Source of the DNA: Chloracidobacterium sp. CP2_5A
Lineage (GTDB): Bacteria; Acidobacteriota; Blastocatellia; Chloracidobacteriales; Chloracidobacteriaceae
NCBI GenBank assembly: GCA_002254845.1
Contig: NKPT01000025.1
Coordinates: 1 to 46,719 of the forward strand
DNA: 46,719 bases
Direction of reading: 5' to 3'
Numbering within the stretch: the first letter of the stretch is position 1; the number at the start of each line of letters is the position of its first letter. The notes below the pieces were generated by a model. It did not search any database, was not told the origin of the DNA, and was given only the letters and a program-made list of their open reading frames with translations. Shown here piece by piece: positions 13,302 to 20,639 of this stretch. The position numbers were made by a program, and so were the translations under genes.

Positions 13302-16025
13302 TCAGCCAAAGCTCTTCATCTGGCTCAAATGGCTGACCGCGCCGACAACGGCCCCCGCCTCCGTCGCCACCGGGAGCGCGGCGTCCGCCGCCTGCTCGCG
13401 CAGCGGCTCATCGCAGGCGTAGAGCGCCAACCCGCGCTCGAGAATGCGCCGCAGGGGCAGGAAGGCGTCGCTCCCGTCCGGCAAGCGGGTATAAAACTTG
13501 TGGTCAAGCGTGCAGCGCAGCGTCCGCCCGTCTTCCAGCTCAACCTCGACGATTTCCTTTTCGCCGGTTGGAAAAGCCTCGACCAGCTCGTTGACGACGA
13601 CCGACTGGCCGTCCCAGCTATAGGTTTTGAACGGCTCGCCAGCGCGCTCCGCAGCGCGCTCGGCCAGCGCCGCCACCGTCGCCAGCTCGCCCGTCACGGC
13701 GTCGCGCACCGTCGCGTCGCCCGTGACGCACTTGTTGAACGCGTAGTCGGCGAAGCCTTCGAGTTGTTGCCAAAGCTTTTCAAGCTTGGCGCGGTCATGG
13801 CCGCGCTCGACCGCCTGAGCGATGAATTTGGCCTTGTGGGCGTCGAGTTCCTCGCGCTTCTTTTTGCCCATAGCGCGGCGCACCAGGTCGGCTTCGCCCA
13901 GCGAGTAGCCGGCCAGTCGCTGGAAAATCGCCATGATCTGTTCCTGAAAGACAGGCACGCCGTAGGTGTTTTCCAGCACGGGCTTCAGTTCCTTGAAGTC
14001 ATACGTCACCCGCCGCCGCCCGTGGCGGCGCTCGATATAATCGTCCACCATGCCCGAATCGAGCGGACCCGGCCGATATAGCGCGTTGAGCGCCACAATA
14101 TCCTCTAGCCCGCTTGGCTTGAGTCGCCGGGCGATTTCGCTGATGCCGTCGCCTTCAAACTGAAACACGGCGTCCGTCGCGCCGTCGCTGAACATCTTGA
14201 GCGCCGCCGGATCGTCCGCGGGAATGGCCGTCAGGTCGGGACGCGCGCCGGTTTCCCTCTCAATGCTCGCCAGGCAATCCTCGATGATGGTCAGCGTCGT
14301 CAGCCCGAGGAAGTCCATCTTAAGCATGCCGGCCTTTTCGAGGTCGTTCATGTTGTACTGCGTCGCCGTCACTTCGACCTCGCCGCGCTCGCGGTCGCGG
14401 GTCTTGGTTTTGAAAATCGGCACCAGCTCGTGCACCGGACGCGGCGAAATCACCACGCCGGCGGCGTGAATGGAAGAATGCCGCGCCCCGCCTTCCAAGC
14501 GCCGCGCGAGGTCAATCAGCCGCTTGACTTCCGGATTGTTGTCATAGGCTTCCTTCAGCTCGGGCACTATCTTGAGCGCGCCATCAATCGAGACGTTGCG
14601 CCCGCGCTGCGGCGGCGGAATGAGCTTGGCGATCTTTTCAACTTCCGGGTAGCGCATTTCCAACGCGCGCCCGACATCCTTGATCACCGCCCGCGAAGCC
14701 ATCGTCCCAAAGGTCGCAATCTGCGAAACGTTTTCGCGTCCATAAAACTGACTGACGTACTCGATAATCGCGCCGCGCCCGCGCATGCAGAAGTCCACGT
14801 CAATATCGGGCATCGAAACGCGCTCCGGGTTCAGAAACCGCTCGAAGAGCAAATCGTGGGCGATGGGGTCAACGTCGGTAATATGCAGAGCGTAGGCGAC
14901 CAGCGAGCCGGCCGCGCTGCCCCGTCCAGGGCCGACGGGAATGCCCTGCTCCCGCGCATGGCGGATAAAATCCCACACGATGAGGAAGTAGCCCTCATAC
15001 CCCATGCGCTCGATGATGCCGATTTCGTATTCGAGCCGCGCCTGGTATTTCTCCGGCTCGGCCGGACGGTCATGACGCAGCCGCTTTTCGAGGCCGCGCC
15101 GGGTGACGCCCTCAAAGTAGCTCGTGAGCGTGAAGCCCTCCGGCACGGGGAACACCGGCAGGTAACTTGGCGACTTGCCAAACTCAAACGCGCACATATC
15201 GGCGATCCGCGCCGTATTGCGCAGCGCTTCCGGGTTTTCATTCCCCCACAGGGCCCACATCTCCTGCGGGCTTTTCACGTAGTGGTCGGGCGAGTAATGA
15301 AAGCTCGCCTCGCGTAAGGGCTTCCCGGTTTTCAGACACAGCAGGACGCGGTGCGCTTCGTGGTCGTCCGCGGTTAGAAAATGCGCGTCATTGGTGACAA
15401 CGAGGGGGACGTCCAGCCGGGCGGCGATTTCCGTCAGCGCCCGGTTGACCCTAGCTTGCTCTTCTTCAAGCCCCCGGTGACGCTGTAACTCCAGGAAATA
15501 GCGCCCGCGCCCAAAGATTTCGTTGTATTCGCCAATTTCACATACAGCGCGCTCCCTCTGATTGCGCAAAATCAGCGACGCCGGAACGCCGGACATACAG
15601 GCCGATAGCGCAATGAGTCCTTCGCGGTGCGCATGGAGAACCTCCTTGTCAATGCGCGGATGGTAGTAGTAGCCCTCGGTGTAGCCGAGCGATGCCAGCC
15701 TGACGAGGTTTTTGTAGCCCGTTTCGTCAGTCGCTAGCAAAATGAGGTGATTCGCGCCGCGCTCGCCGTCCGCGTTGGCATTGCCCCGGTCATGGCGCGA
15801 GCCGCGCGCCACGTAGGCTTCCATGCCGATGATCGGCTTGACGCCGACCTTGTTCATGGCGTTGGCAAAGCCCATCGCGCCGAACATGTTGCCGTGGTCG
15901 GTCACAGCCATGGCCTTGAAGCCCATCCGCTGGGCTTGCTCGGCCAGCGCGCCATGCTGAATCGCGCCGTCGAGCAGGCTGTAGTCGGAATGCAAGTGCA
16001 GATGAACGAAATCTTCCGTCGCCAT
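13302..16025 (-). CDS. dnaE: DNA polymerase III alpha subunit, N-terminal part fused to split-intein N fragment
   Basis: Frame of 907 aa, of which residues 1-765 are DnaE and 766-907 intein. DnaE parts: PHP domain (HLHLHSDYSLLDG, VTDHGNMFG), then the polymerase core with GPGRGSAAGSLVAYAL, the catalytic aspartates in PDIDVDF and KMDFLGLTTL, and YRPGPLDSGMVDDY. It then reaches EGFADYAFNK, the strongly conserved site just before SHA in other DnaE proteins. Instead of SHA, Cys766 starts an intein. A complete DnaE has about 1150-1200 residues; the rest, including part of the fingers and the beta-binding and OB regions, is absent downstream. The ATG at 16025 has no strong Shine-Dalgarno. Function needs a second gene elsewhere supplying the C-intein and C-extein for trans-splicing. 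Confidence 0.92.
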   Translation of the reverse strand: MATEDFVHLHLHSDYSLLDGAIQHGALAEQAQRMGFKAMAVTDHGNMFGAMGFANAMNKVGVKPIIGMEAYVARGSRHDRGNANADGERGANHLILLATDETGYKNLVRLASLGYTEGYYYHPRIDKEVLHAHREGLIALSACMSGVPASLILRNQRERAVCEIGEYNEIFGRGRYFLELQRHRGLEEEQARVNRALTEIAARLDVPLVVTNDAHFLTADDHEAHRVLLCLKTGKPLREASFHYSPDHYVKSPQEMWALWGNENPEALRNTARIADMCAFEFGKSPSYLPVFPVPEGFTLTSYFEGVTRRGLEKRLRHDRPAEPEKYQARLEYEIGIIERMGYEGYFLIVWDFIRHAREQGIPVGPGRGSAAGSLVAYALHITDVDPIAHDLLFERFLNPERVSMPDIDVDFCMRGRGAIIEYVSQFYGRENVSQIATFGTMASRAVIKDVGRALEMRYPEVEKIAKLIPPPQRGRNVSIDGALKIVPELKEAYDNNPEVKRLIDLARRLEGGARHSSIHAAGVVISPRPVHELVPIFKTKTRDRERGEVEVTATQYNMNDLEKAGMLKMDFLGLTTLTIIEDCLASIERETGARPDLTAIPADDPAALKMFSDGATDAVFQFEGDGISEIARRLKPSGLEDIVALNALYRPGPLDSGMVDDYIERRHGRRRVTYDFKELKPVLENTYGVPVFQEQIMAIFQRLAGYSLGEADLVRRAMGKKKREELDAHKAKFIAQAVERGHDRAKLEKLWQQLEGFADYAFNKCVTGDATVRDAVTGELATVAALAERAAERAGEPFKTYSWDGQSVVVNELVEAFPTGEKEIVEVELEDGRTLRCTLDHKFYTRLPDGSDAFLPLRRILERGLALYACDEPLREQAADAALPVATEAGAVVGAVSHLSQMKSFG
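13305..13730 (-). other. DnaE split intein, N-terminal fragment (blocks A and B)
   Basis: 142 residues begin with Cys1 in CVTGDATV (block A), directly after the extein AFNK. Block B reads DGRTLRCTLDHKFYT, with the TxxH motif TLDH. The LPLRRILERGLALY region matches the end of known Int-N fragments. About 30 Ala/Val-rich residues follow, then a TGA at 13304-13302. There is no LAGLIDADG endonuclease, no block F, and no C-terminal His-Asn before a Ser/Cys/Thr. In all three minus frames from the stop to 12907 I see no intein C-part. This layout matches the N-half of a naturally split intein. In cyanobacterial DnaE the split site, as I recall, is Y/CFNK, three residues earlier. Confidence 0.85.
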
Positions 16026-16419
16026 AGGTCGCGCTCTCTGAAAAATTGGCTTTGGCTGCCGTTATGCGCCGCGTCCCCCAAAGCGACACCCGGCAGGGTC
16101 TCGCTCAACGTTTTTTTCCTAAAACCCGCGGCTTTCCTAAAACCCGCGGCGTGGACGCAGCCTATCCGCTCTCGTCGGGGGGATGCAAACCGCCTGCGGC
16201 GGCAGGGCCGCGCCTAAGCGCTCGCTTGGCTGGATGTTACGCTTTCTATGCGCCTTTCGCGGGCGCGGAGCGTCAGGCGCGGCTGGGCGACGGCCTTTAG
16301 CCCAGGGCGAGCGCGCAGGCGCATAGCCCCGGGGAACAACTTTTTTATCTTCTCAAGCTCGCGAAGCGGGCGACGCAGGGATTTCCCCGCCTGCAGCGGA
16401 CGGGGAGAAAGGCGCCAGA
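16026..16419. other. 394-bp intergenic region between bchX and dnaE
   Basis: No gene is supported on either strand. It holds an exact 18-bp tandem duplication (16115-16150) preceded by a run of seven T, and GC-rich blocks around 16270-16335 with complementary pieces (AGCCCAGGGCG, CCCCGGGGAAC) that could form hairpins or be an interspersed repeat. On the minus strand just after bchX, TCCCCG and CGGGGA can pair across an 11-nt loop (16386-16409), a weak terminator candidate without a U-tract. Confidence 0.6.
16115..16150. repeat. 18-bp tandem duplication
   Basis: Two adjacent exact copies of TTTCCTAAAACCCGCGGC at 16115-16132 and 16133-16150, about 90 bp upstream of the dnaE start. The unit contains a CCGCGG palindrome. 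It is not part of a coding frame that I can support. Confidence 0.9.
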
Positions 16420-17304
16420 CTAAATCACCATACACTCCAACTGCGACGGCATGAGGTCTTCTTCCAGCGCCGGATCGAGTCCGCCAAGGTTGCGCGTTCG
16501 CATGATGTCGCTGGAAAAAGCTTCAAAATCCACGGCTTTAGGGAGCTTTGGCGTTCCGTGCAAAATCGCCCACTCAATGTCTTCAAAGTAGCCGCGATGC
16601 TTTGGGTCATCCGAAATTAACTGAAAGGCCATGCTGCGGTTGCGGATTTCGTCCGACAGCGGGATCCGGGTGATGACGTCAATCCCCGCCTCGCGCGCAT
16701 AGCGCTCGCCCCAGCCAGAGCCGTCATCCCGGTTGACGATCATCCCTAGAACGCGCGTCGTCCCGCCCTGTTCGGCGAAGTAGCGCACGGCCCCGCAGAG
16801 GTTATTGACAACGTAGAGCGCCTGGTGGTCGTTGCCGCCGATGAGAATGATGTCTCGCACCATGGATTTGGCAATTGGCGTCCCGAAGCCGCCGCAGACC
16901 ACATCGCCTAGGAAGTCGTAAATGATGTAGTCGAATTCCCAGTCCTCGAAGCCCATTTGCGACAGCAAATCGAAGCTAAGCGTGATGCCGCGCCCGCCAC
17001 AGCCGCGCCCGACTTCCGGCCCGCCAAGCTCCATGGCGAAGACGCCGTGGCGCTTGAACACCACGTCGCTAATGGGCGGCACGAGGCTGGCCGCCTTGGC
17101 TTCGTGCCGGAGCGCCCAGGCTTCCAGCAGCGTCGGCAGCGACTTGCCGCCAAACAGGAGCGCTGTGGAGTCGTGCTTGGGATCGCATCCGATCTGAAGC
17201 ACCCGATGCGACTTAGCGGCTAGATAATAGCTGAGATTCGAGGTGACGAAAGACTTGCCGCTTCCGCCCTTACCGTAGATGGCGACAACGCGACGTGCCG
17301 ACAT
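16420..17304 (-). CDS. bchX: Chlorophyllide a reductase iron protein subunit BchX
   Basis: Protein of 294 aa of the nitrogenase iron-protein family. It passes electrons with ATP hydrolysis to BchYZ, which reduces the C7-C8 bond of the chlorin ring on the way to bacteriochlorophyll a. The P-loop GKGGSGKS is at 11-18. The [4Fe-4S] cysteines are C102 in GRGCGGRG and C137 in DVVCGGFG. GVFAMELGGPEVGRGCGG is characteristic of BchX rather than BchL, which has VEAGGPPAGAGCGG. QIGCDPKHDST follows the Walker region. The ATG at 17304 has GGAGG 8 nt upstream. bchY and bchZ are not in the window, so bchX stands apart from them here. It is divergent from the hydrolase at 17555. Confidence 0.95.
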   Translation of the reverse strand: MSARRVVAIYGKGGSGKSFVTSNLSYYLAAKSHRVLQIGCDPKHDSTALLFGGKSLPTLLEAWALRHEAKAASLVPPISDVVFKRHGVFAMELGGPEVGRGCGGRGITLSFDLLSQMGFEDWEFDYIIYDFLGDVVCGGFGTPIAKSMVRDIILIGGNDHQALYVVNNLCGAVRYFAEQGGTTRVLGMIVNRDDGSGWGERYAREAGIDVITRIPLSDEIRNRSMAFQLISDDPKHRGYFEDIEWAILHGTPKLPKAVDFEAFSSDIMRTRNLGGLDPALEEDLMPSQLECMVI

Positions 17305-17554
17305 GAAGCGTCCTCCGCAAGGAAGGCTTTCGGTCTCCAGCGCCGTGGGGAAGAACGTGTCGAAACGTTACAACGCAAGACAGGGCGTCACCGCGGACGC
17401 CTACCATCAACCTACATCCCGCTTCGTATCCGTCCAAACGTTTTTACCGCGCTCCAAGCCGGCTTCCTTTCGAAAAACGGTTGTTTGAAACCGTCGTCCG
17501 GCGCATACTTGCGGCATCCCCACGACCCCTTTGTTTCTCGTTGTTAGCTATCGT
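17305..17554. promoter_or_regulatory. Divergent promoter region between bchX and the hydrolase
   Basis: 250 bp without a gene that must carry promoters for both bchX (-) and the hydrolase (+). Two similar short motifs are present, GAAACGTTAC near 17360 and CAAACGTTTTTAC near 17436, which could be sites for a shared regulator. I see no clean -35/-10 pair and no TGT-N12-ACA site of the PpsR/CrtJ type; the nearest match has a 9-nt spacer. Confidence 0.4.
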
Positions 17555-18478
17555 ATGTCGGCTCTTCTCGCGGACGAAATGACCGACGCCGAAGGCAGCG
17601 CGGCGGACGCGCCGGAAACGGCCACGGTGGTGGTTACCGAGACCTTTTGGCACTGGCGACACGGTCGCATCCGGGTTTGGGAAACCGAGCCCCATCCATC
17701 CGGTCAAGCCATTGTGCTGCTGCATGGCTATGGCGCGATGGTCGAGCACTGGCGCAAGAATATTCCGGCGCTGGCCGCCGACGCCACGGTCTATGCGCTT
17801 GACCTGCTCGGCTTTGGCAAAAGCGACATGCCGGATGTCCATTACAGCGCGCGCCTGTGGGGCGAGCAGGTGCGCGACTTTCTCGACGCCCGCCGCGTAA
17901 CGAAAGCGGCGCTCTTTGGCCACTCGATGGGCGGGCTGGTCGCGGCGCAGTTCGCCCACGACTACGCCGAGCGCACCGCCGGACTCGTCCTAGTCGACCC
18001 CAGCGGCTACCCGCCGCGAACGCCGTCAGACCTGCTGTTTCGAACGCTGCGCTTCGCCGCCGAAAACAGCTTTCTCCGGGATCTTTCCTACTGGCTGTTT
18101 GCAACCCCCGACATCGCCCGGCAGGGACTGACTTCGGCCTACTTCAACCCCGAAGCTGTCACGCCCGAGCTCGTCGAGGCCTTCGTCGCCCCGCTGCGCC
18201 AGCCAGGCGCGAAGTATTCCTATCTGGCCGTGGCGCGTCGCCCGAGCGACTTCTTTATCAACGCGCCCAACGGCATCGCAGCCCCAACGCTTCTCGTCTG
18301 GGGCGGGCGCGACCGGCTGTTGCCGCCACGCCTGCTCAAGCCGTTCCGCGAGCTCATTCCGCACGCGGAATCCATCGTCATCCCGGATACCGGGCACTGC
18401 CCGCAGGATGAAACGCCCGGCGCGTTCAACGCGGCGGCGCAGCGGTTTCTTCGCTTGAATGTTTATCACCTTGGCTAG
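17555..18478 (+). CDS. Alpha/beta hydrolase resembling chlorophyll dephytylase/pheophytinase
   Basis: Protein of 307 aa. The oxyanion region VLLHGYGAMVEHWRKNIPAL is followed by YALDLLGFGKSD, the nucleophile Ser124 in FGHSMGGL, the acid Asp in WGGRDRLLP and the His in DTGHCPQDE. The HWRKNIPAL, DLLGFGKSD and GHCPQDE block is what I associate with plant and cyanobacterial CLD1/PPH-type enzymes that remove phytol from chlorophyll pigments, and with related BchO-like proteins. Lying back to back with bchX, it may act on bacteriochlorophyll or its precursors, which is inference. The ATG at 17555 is chosen; an upstream TTG (17531) and a later ATG (17579) are alternatives, and none has a clear Shine-Dalgarno. 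A CGTCGCC/GGCGACG hairpin follows the stop (18480-18499). Confidence 0.85.
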   Translation: MSALLADEMTDAEGSAADAPETATVVVTETFWHWRHGRIRVWETEPHPSGQAIVLLHGYGAMVEHWRKNIPALAADATVYALDLLGFGKSDMPDVHYSARLWGEQVRDFLDARRVTKAALFGHSMGGLVAAQFAHDYAERTAGLVLVDPSGYPPRTPSDLLFRTLRFAAENSFLRDLSYWLFATPDIARQGLTSAYFNPEAVTPELVEAFVAPLRQPGAKYSYLAVARRPSDFFINAPNGIAAPTLLVWGGRDRLLPPRLLKPFRELIPHAESIVIPDTGHCPQDETPGAFNAAAQRFLRLNVYHLG

Positions 18479-18479
18479 T

Positions 18480-18499
18480 CGTCGCCGTCACTGGCGACG
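18480..18499 (+). terminator. Hairpin after the hydrolase gene
   Basis: CGTCGCC (18480-18486), a 6-nt loop, GGCGACG (18493-18499), 2 nt after the TAG of the hydrolase gene. There is no U-tract, so termination would be weak or the hairpin protects the 3' end. Confidence 0.4.
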
Positions 18500-18517
18500 C
18501 CACGCTCGGCTCGCATC

Positions 18518-18547
18518 GAGGATTTGCTACCATGGAGGATTTGCTAC
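18518..18547 (+). repeat. Direct repeat duplicating a ribosome binding site
   Basis: GAGGATTTGCTAC occurs at 18518-18530 and again at 18535-18547. Each copy carries a GAGG Shine-Dalgarno and is followed by an ATG, at 18532 and 18548. The two ATGs are in different frames. Only the second opens the hydrophobic, credible protein. Confidence 0.85.
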
Positions 18548-19108
18548 ATGAACGCGCTTGCTTCCTCTCTGCCAACAACCTTAGCGACGAGGCCCGTGGC
18601 GTACGATCCATCCCCGCGCCGGATTGGGTACGGCACCTGGCTTGGCGTCACCCTGCTTTGGTCGTCGTTCTTTTTCCTGACGACCCTTGCGGCCATTCAG
18701 CTTGCGGTCGCCCTGCTTGGCGTCGCCATCAACCTGACGCGCCTCGTCCCGGCTTTCGGCCTCCATGTCGGGTTCGCGCTGGCGCTGGCGCTCGGCATCG
18801 GCTTTCTCAATCGGCAGCTCGATCCGACTGGCGAGAAGCGCGCCCGGCGCAACGCCGCGATTCAAGCCAAGTACGCCGGGAAAGTCCCAACCTTCGTTTC
18901 GCTGCCGGGGAGCCTGGCATCAGCCTGTCTGTTTTTCGGCACGACGACCGCCGTCATGCAGCTCGCTGGCGTCAGCTTGCCCTGGCCCGCGATGGGGCTT
19001 GGCCTTCTGCTCCACCTGCCGGCGGCTTTCGTCGGCGCGTTTCTTACCGGCGTCGTGCTGCGCGGCATTCAGTCCCGCCGTCTGCGCCAAGGGCATAGAC
19101 CGATCTAA
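18548..19108 (+). CDS. Four-helix inner membrane protein of unknown function
   Basis: Protein of 186 aa with about four hydrophobic helices: GVTLLWSSFFFLTTLAAIQLAVALLGV, LVPAFGLHVGFALALALGIGF, SLASACLFFGTTTAVMQLAGV and MGLGLLLHLPAAFVGAFLTGVVL. A basic cytoplasmic loop (DPTGEKRARRNAAIQAKYAGK) separates the pairs, and the tail is Arg-rich. The ATG at 18548 has GGAGG 10 nt upstream. An out-of-frame ORF from 18532 covers the same DNA but lacks protein character. I recognise no family. The downstream M20 gene starts 19 nt after the stop, so they may be co-transcribed. Confidence 0.75.
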   Translation: MNALASSLPTTLATRPVAYDPSPRRIGYGTWLGVTLLWSSFFFLTTLAAIQLAVALLGVAINLTRLVPAFGLHVGFALALALGIGFLNRQLDPTGEKRARRNAAIQAKYAGKVPTFVSLPGSLASACLFFGTTTAVMQLAGVSLPWPAMGLGLLLHLPAAFVGAFLTGVVLRGIQSRRLRQGHRPI

Positions 19109-19127
19109 ACCCTCCCTGCGCCCCTCC

Positions 19128-20507
19128 ATGCGCGTTTTCCCTGCTTGGTTGGCGATAGCGACGCTTGGACTGGTCACGCTGGCCGCTGGCCATCCCGTGG
19201 CCAGGCGCTGTCTATGCTTCAGCCCCGGCTTCTCGTCCGCAGCAGGCAATCCTTGCGTCATGACACTTTCCCGCTCCGTATCGGCAGCCGTCCTGGCGCG
19301 CGACGCGCGCTATCGGCGCGACATCGCCGACCTAACGCCCAAGCTCGTCGAGATCCGCCGCGACCTGCATCAACACCCGGAACTCTCCAACCGCGAGGAG
19401 CGGACGGCCAAGCTTGTCGCCGAGCGCCTTCGGGCGCTCGGGCTTGAAGTCAAAACCGGCATCGCGCATCACGGCGTTATCGGCGTGCTGCGCGGCGGCA
19501 AGCCGGGCCAGGTCATCGCCATCCGCGCCGACCTGGACGCGCTTCCGATTGAAGAAGCCCGCGACACGCCCTACAAATCGCGTAACCCCGGCGTCATGCA
19601 TGCCTGCGGGCATGACGCGCATACGACCGTCGCGCTGGGCGTGGCGGAAATTCTGGCAAAATACCGCGCCGATCTGCCCGGCGCGGTAAAATTCATCTTC
19701 CAGCCGGCCGAGGAAGGCCCGCCGCGCGGCGAACGGGGCGGCGCGAAAATGATGATCGAGGAAGGCGCGCTTGACGCGCCCGCGCCGGACGCCATCTTTG
19801 GGTTGCACTGCATGCCGATGCTTGAGTCCGGCTCGATTGGCTACTGCGAGACGGCGGCGATGGCGAGCGCCGACCGCTTTCTCATCACCGTGCGCGGCAA
19901 GAAGGTTCACGGGGCGTACCCGCACGAGGGCGTGGACGCCATCGTGACCGCCGCGGCTGTTATCGAGCAACTGCAAACCATCCGCAGCCGGCGGATTGAC
20001 ACGCAAGCGCCGCTAGTGCTCTCGATTGGCAGCATCCACGGCGGCAACCGCTTCAACATTTTGGCGGATGAAGTGCGCATGGAAGGCACGGCGCGGACGC
20101 TCGACCCGGACGTTCACGCTCGGATTGAGCCGCTGATGCGGCAGATCCTCAAGGGCGTGACGGAAAGCCACGGCGCGAGTTACGAGCTCGATTACGAGCG
20201 CATTGTGCCCGTCACCGTCAACAACCCGCAGCTTGTCGCGCAGATGTTGCCGACGATACGCCGTATTGTCGGCGACGAGCGGGCGCTGGCCATGCGCCCC
20301 CAGATGGGCGCGGAGGACTTTTCGTACTTCGCCAACCGCGTCCCCGCTTTCTTTTACTTTCTAGGCGTAGGCAATAAAGCGAAGGGCATCACAGCCATGC
20401 TCCACACGCCGGACTTTGACGTGGACGAGCAGTGCCTGCCGGTCGGCGTCGAAGTCATGGCGGCGATGGCGACCGACTGGCTCGAAGCGGCGGCGCGGCG
20501 ACCATAG
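19128..20507 (+). CDS. Exported M20 family amidohydrolase/metallopeptidase
   Basis: Protein of 459 aa from the ATG at 19128, which gives a signal peptide (FPAWLAIATLGLVTLAAG); an ATG at 19260 would give a cytosolic 415-aa form. The M20/Peptidase_M20D fold shows RRDLHQHPELSNREERT, RADLDALPIEE, the metal-binding MHACGHDAHT, FQPAEEG, a dimerisation domain with KKVHGAYPHEGVD, and a C-terminal MGAEDFSYF and HTPDF. Relatives hydrolyse N-acyl amino acids, hippurate or amino-acid conjugates with two divalent metals. Exported versions are common in Acidobacteriota, as I recall. No strong Shine-Dalgarno precedes either start. Confidence 0.9.
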   Translation: MRVFPAWLAIATLGLVTLAAGHPVARRCLCFSPGFSSAAGNPCVMTLSRSVSAAVLARDARYRRDIADLTPKLVEIRRDLHQHPELSNREERTAKLVAERLRALGLEVKTGIAHHGVIGVLRGGKPGQVIAIRADLDALPIEEARDTPYKSRNPGVMHACGHDAHTTVALGVAEILAKYRADLPGAVKFIFQPAEEGPPRGERGGAKMMIEEGALDAPAPDAIFGLHCMPMLESGSIGYCETAAMASADRFLITVRGKKVHGAYPHEGVDAIVTAAAVIEQLQTIRSRRIDTQAPLVLSIGSIHGGNRFNILADEVRMEGTARTLDPDVHARIEPLMRQILKGVTESHGASYELDYERIVPVTVNNPQLVAQMLPTIRRIVGDERALAMRPQMGAEDFSYFANRVPAFFYFLGVGNKAKGITAMLHTPDFDVDEQCLPVGVEVMAAMATDWLEAAARRP

Positions 20508-20639
20508 CCAACGCCTGGATGCGGCGCGCGCGGCAAGCTTTTTCGCGGACCGACCAACAAAACGCTATCGCCAATGCATCTTGCACAGCGACGCGCGCTT
20601 TATCGCGCGCGAAGACACCCGATGCAGAGCGTAACGCCT

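Noticed and set aside
13302..13730. Contiguous mini-intein broken by a simple frameshift
   Set aside because: No block F/G, His-Asn or DnaE C-extein appears in any minus frame before the next gene, so one frameshift would not restore the protein.
16420..17304. BchL or nitrogenase NifH instead of BchX
   Set aside because: MELGGPEVGRGCGGRG is the BchX form. BchL and NifH differ in this stretch, and no nif genes are nearby.
17340..17375. PpsR/CrtJ-type operator upstream of bchX
   Set aside because: A TGT...ACA pair exists, but the spacer is 9 nt rather than 12.
18532..19098. 188-codon plus-strand ORF overlapping the membrane protein gene
   Set aside because: It covers the same DNA one frame over, is rich in Arg/Pro without helices or motifs, and the other frame encodes clean membrane segments.
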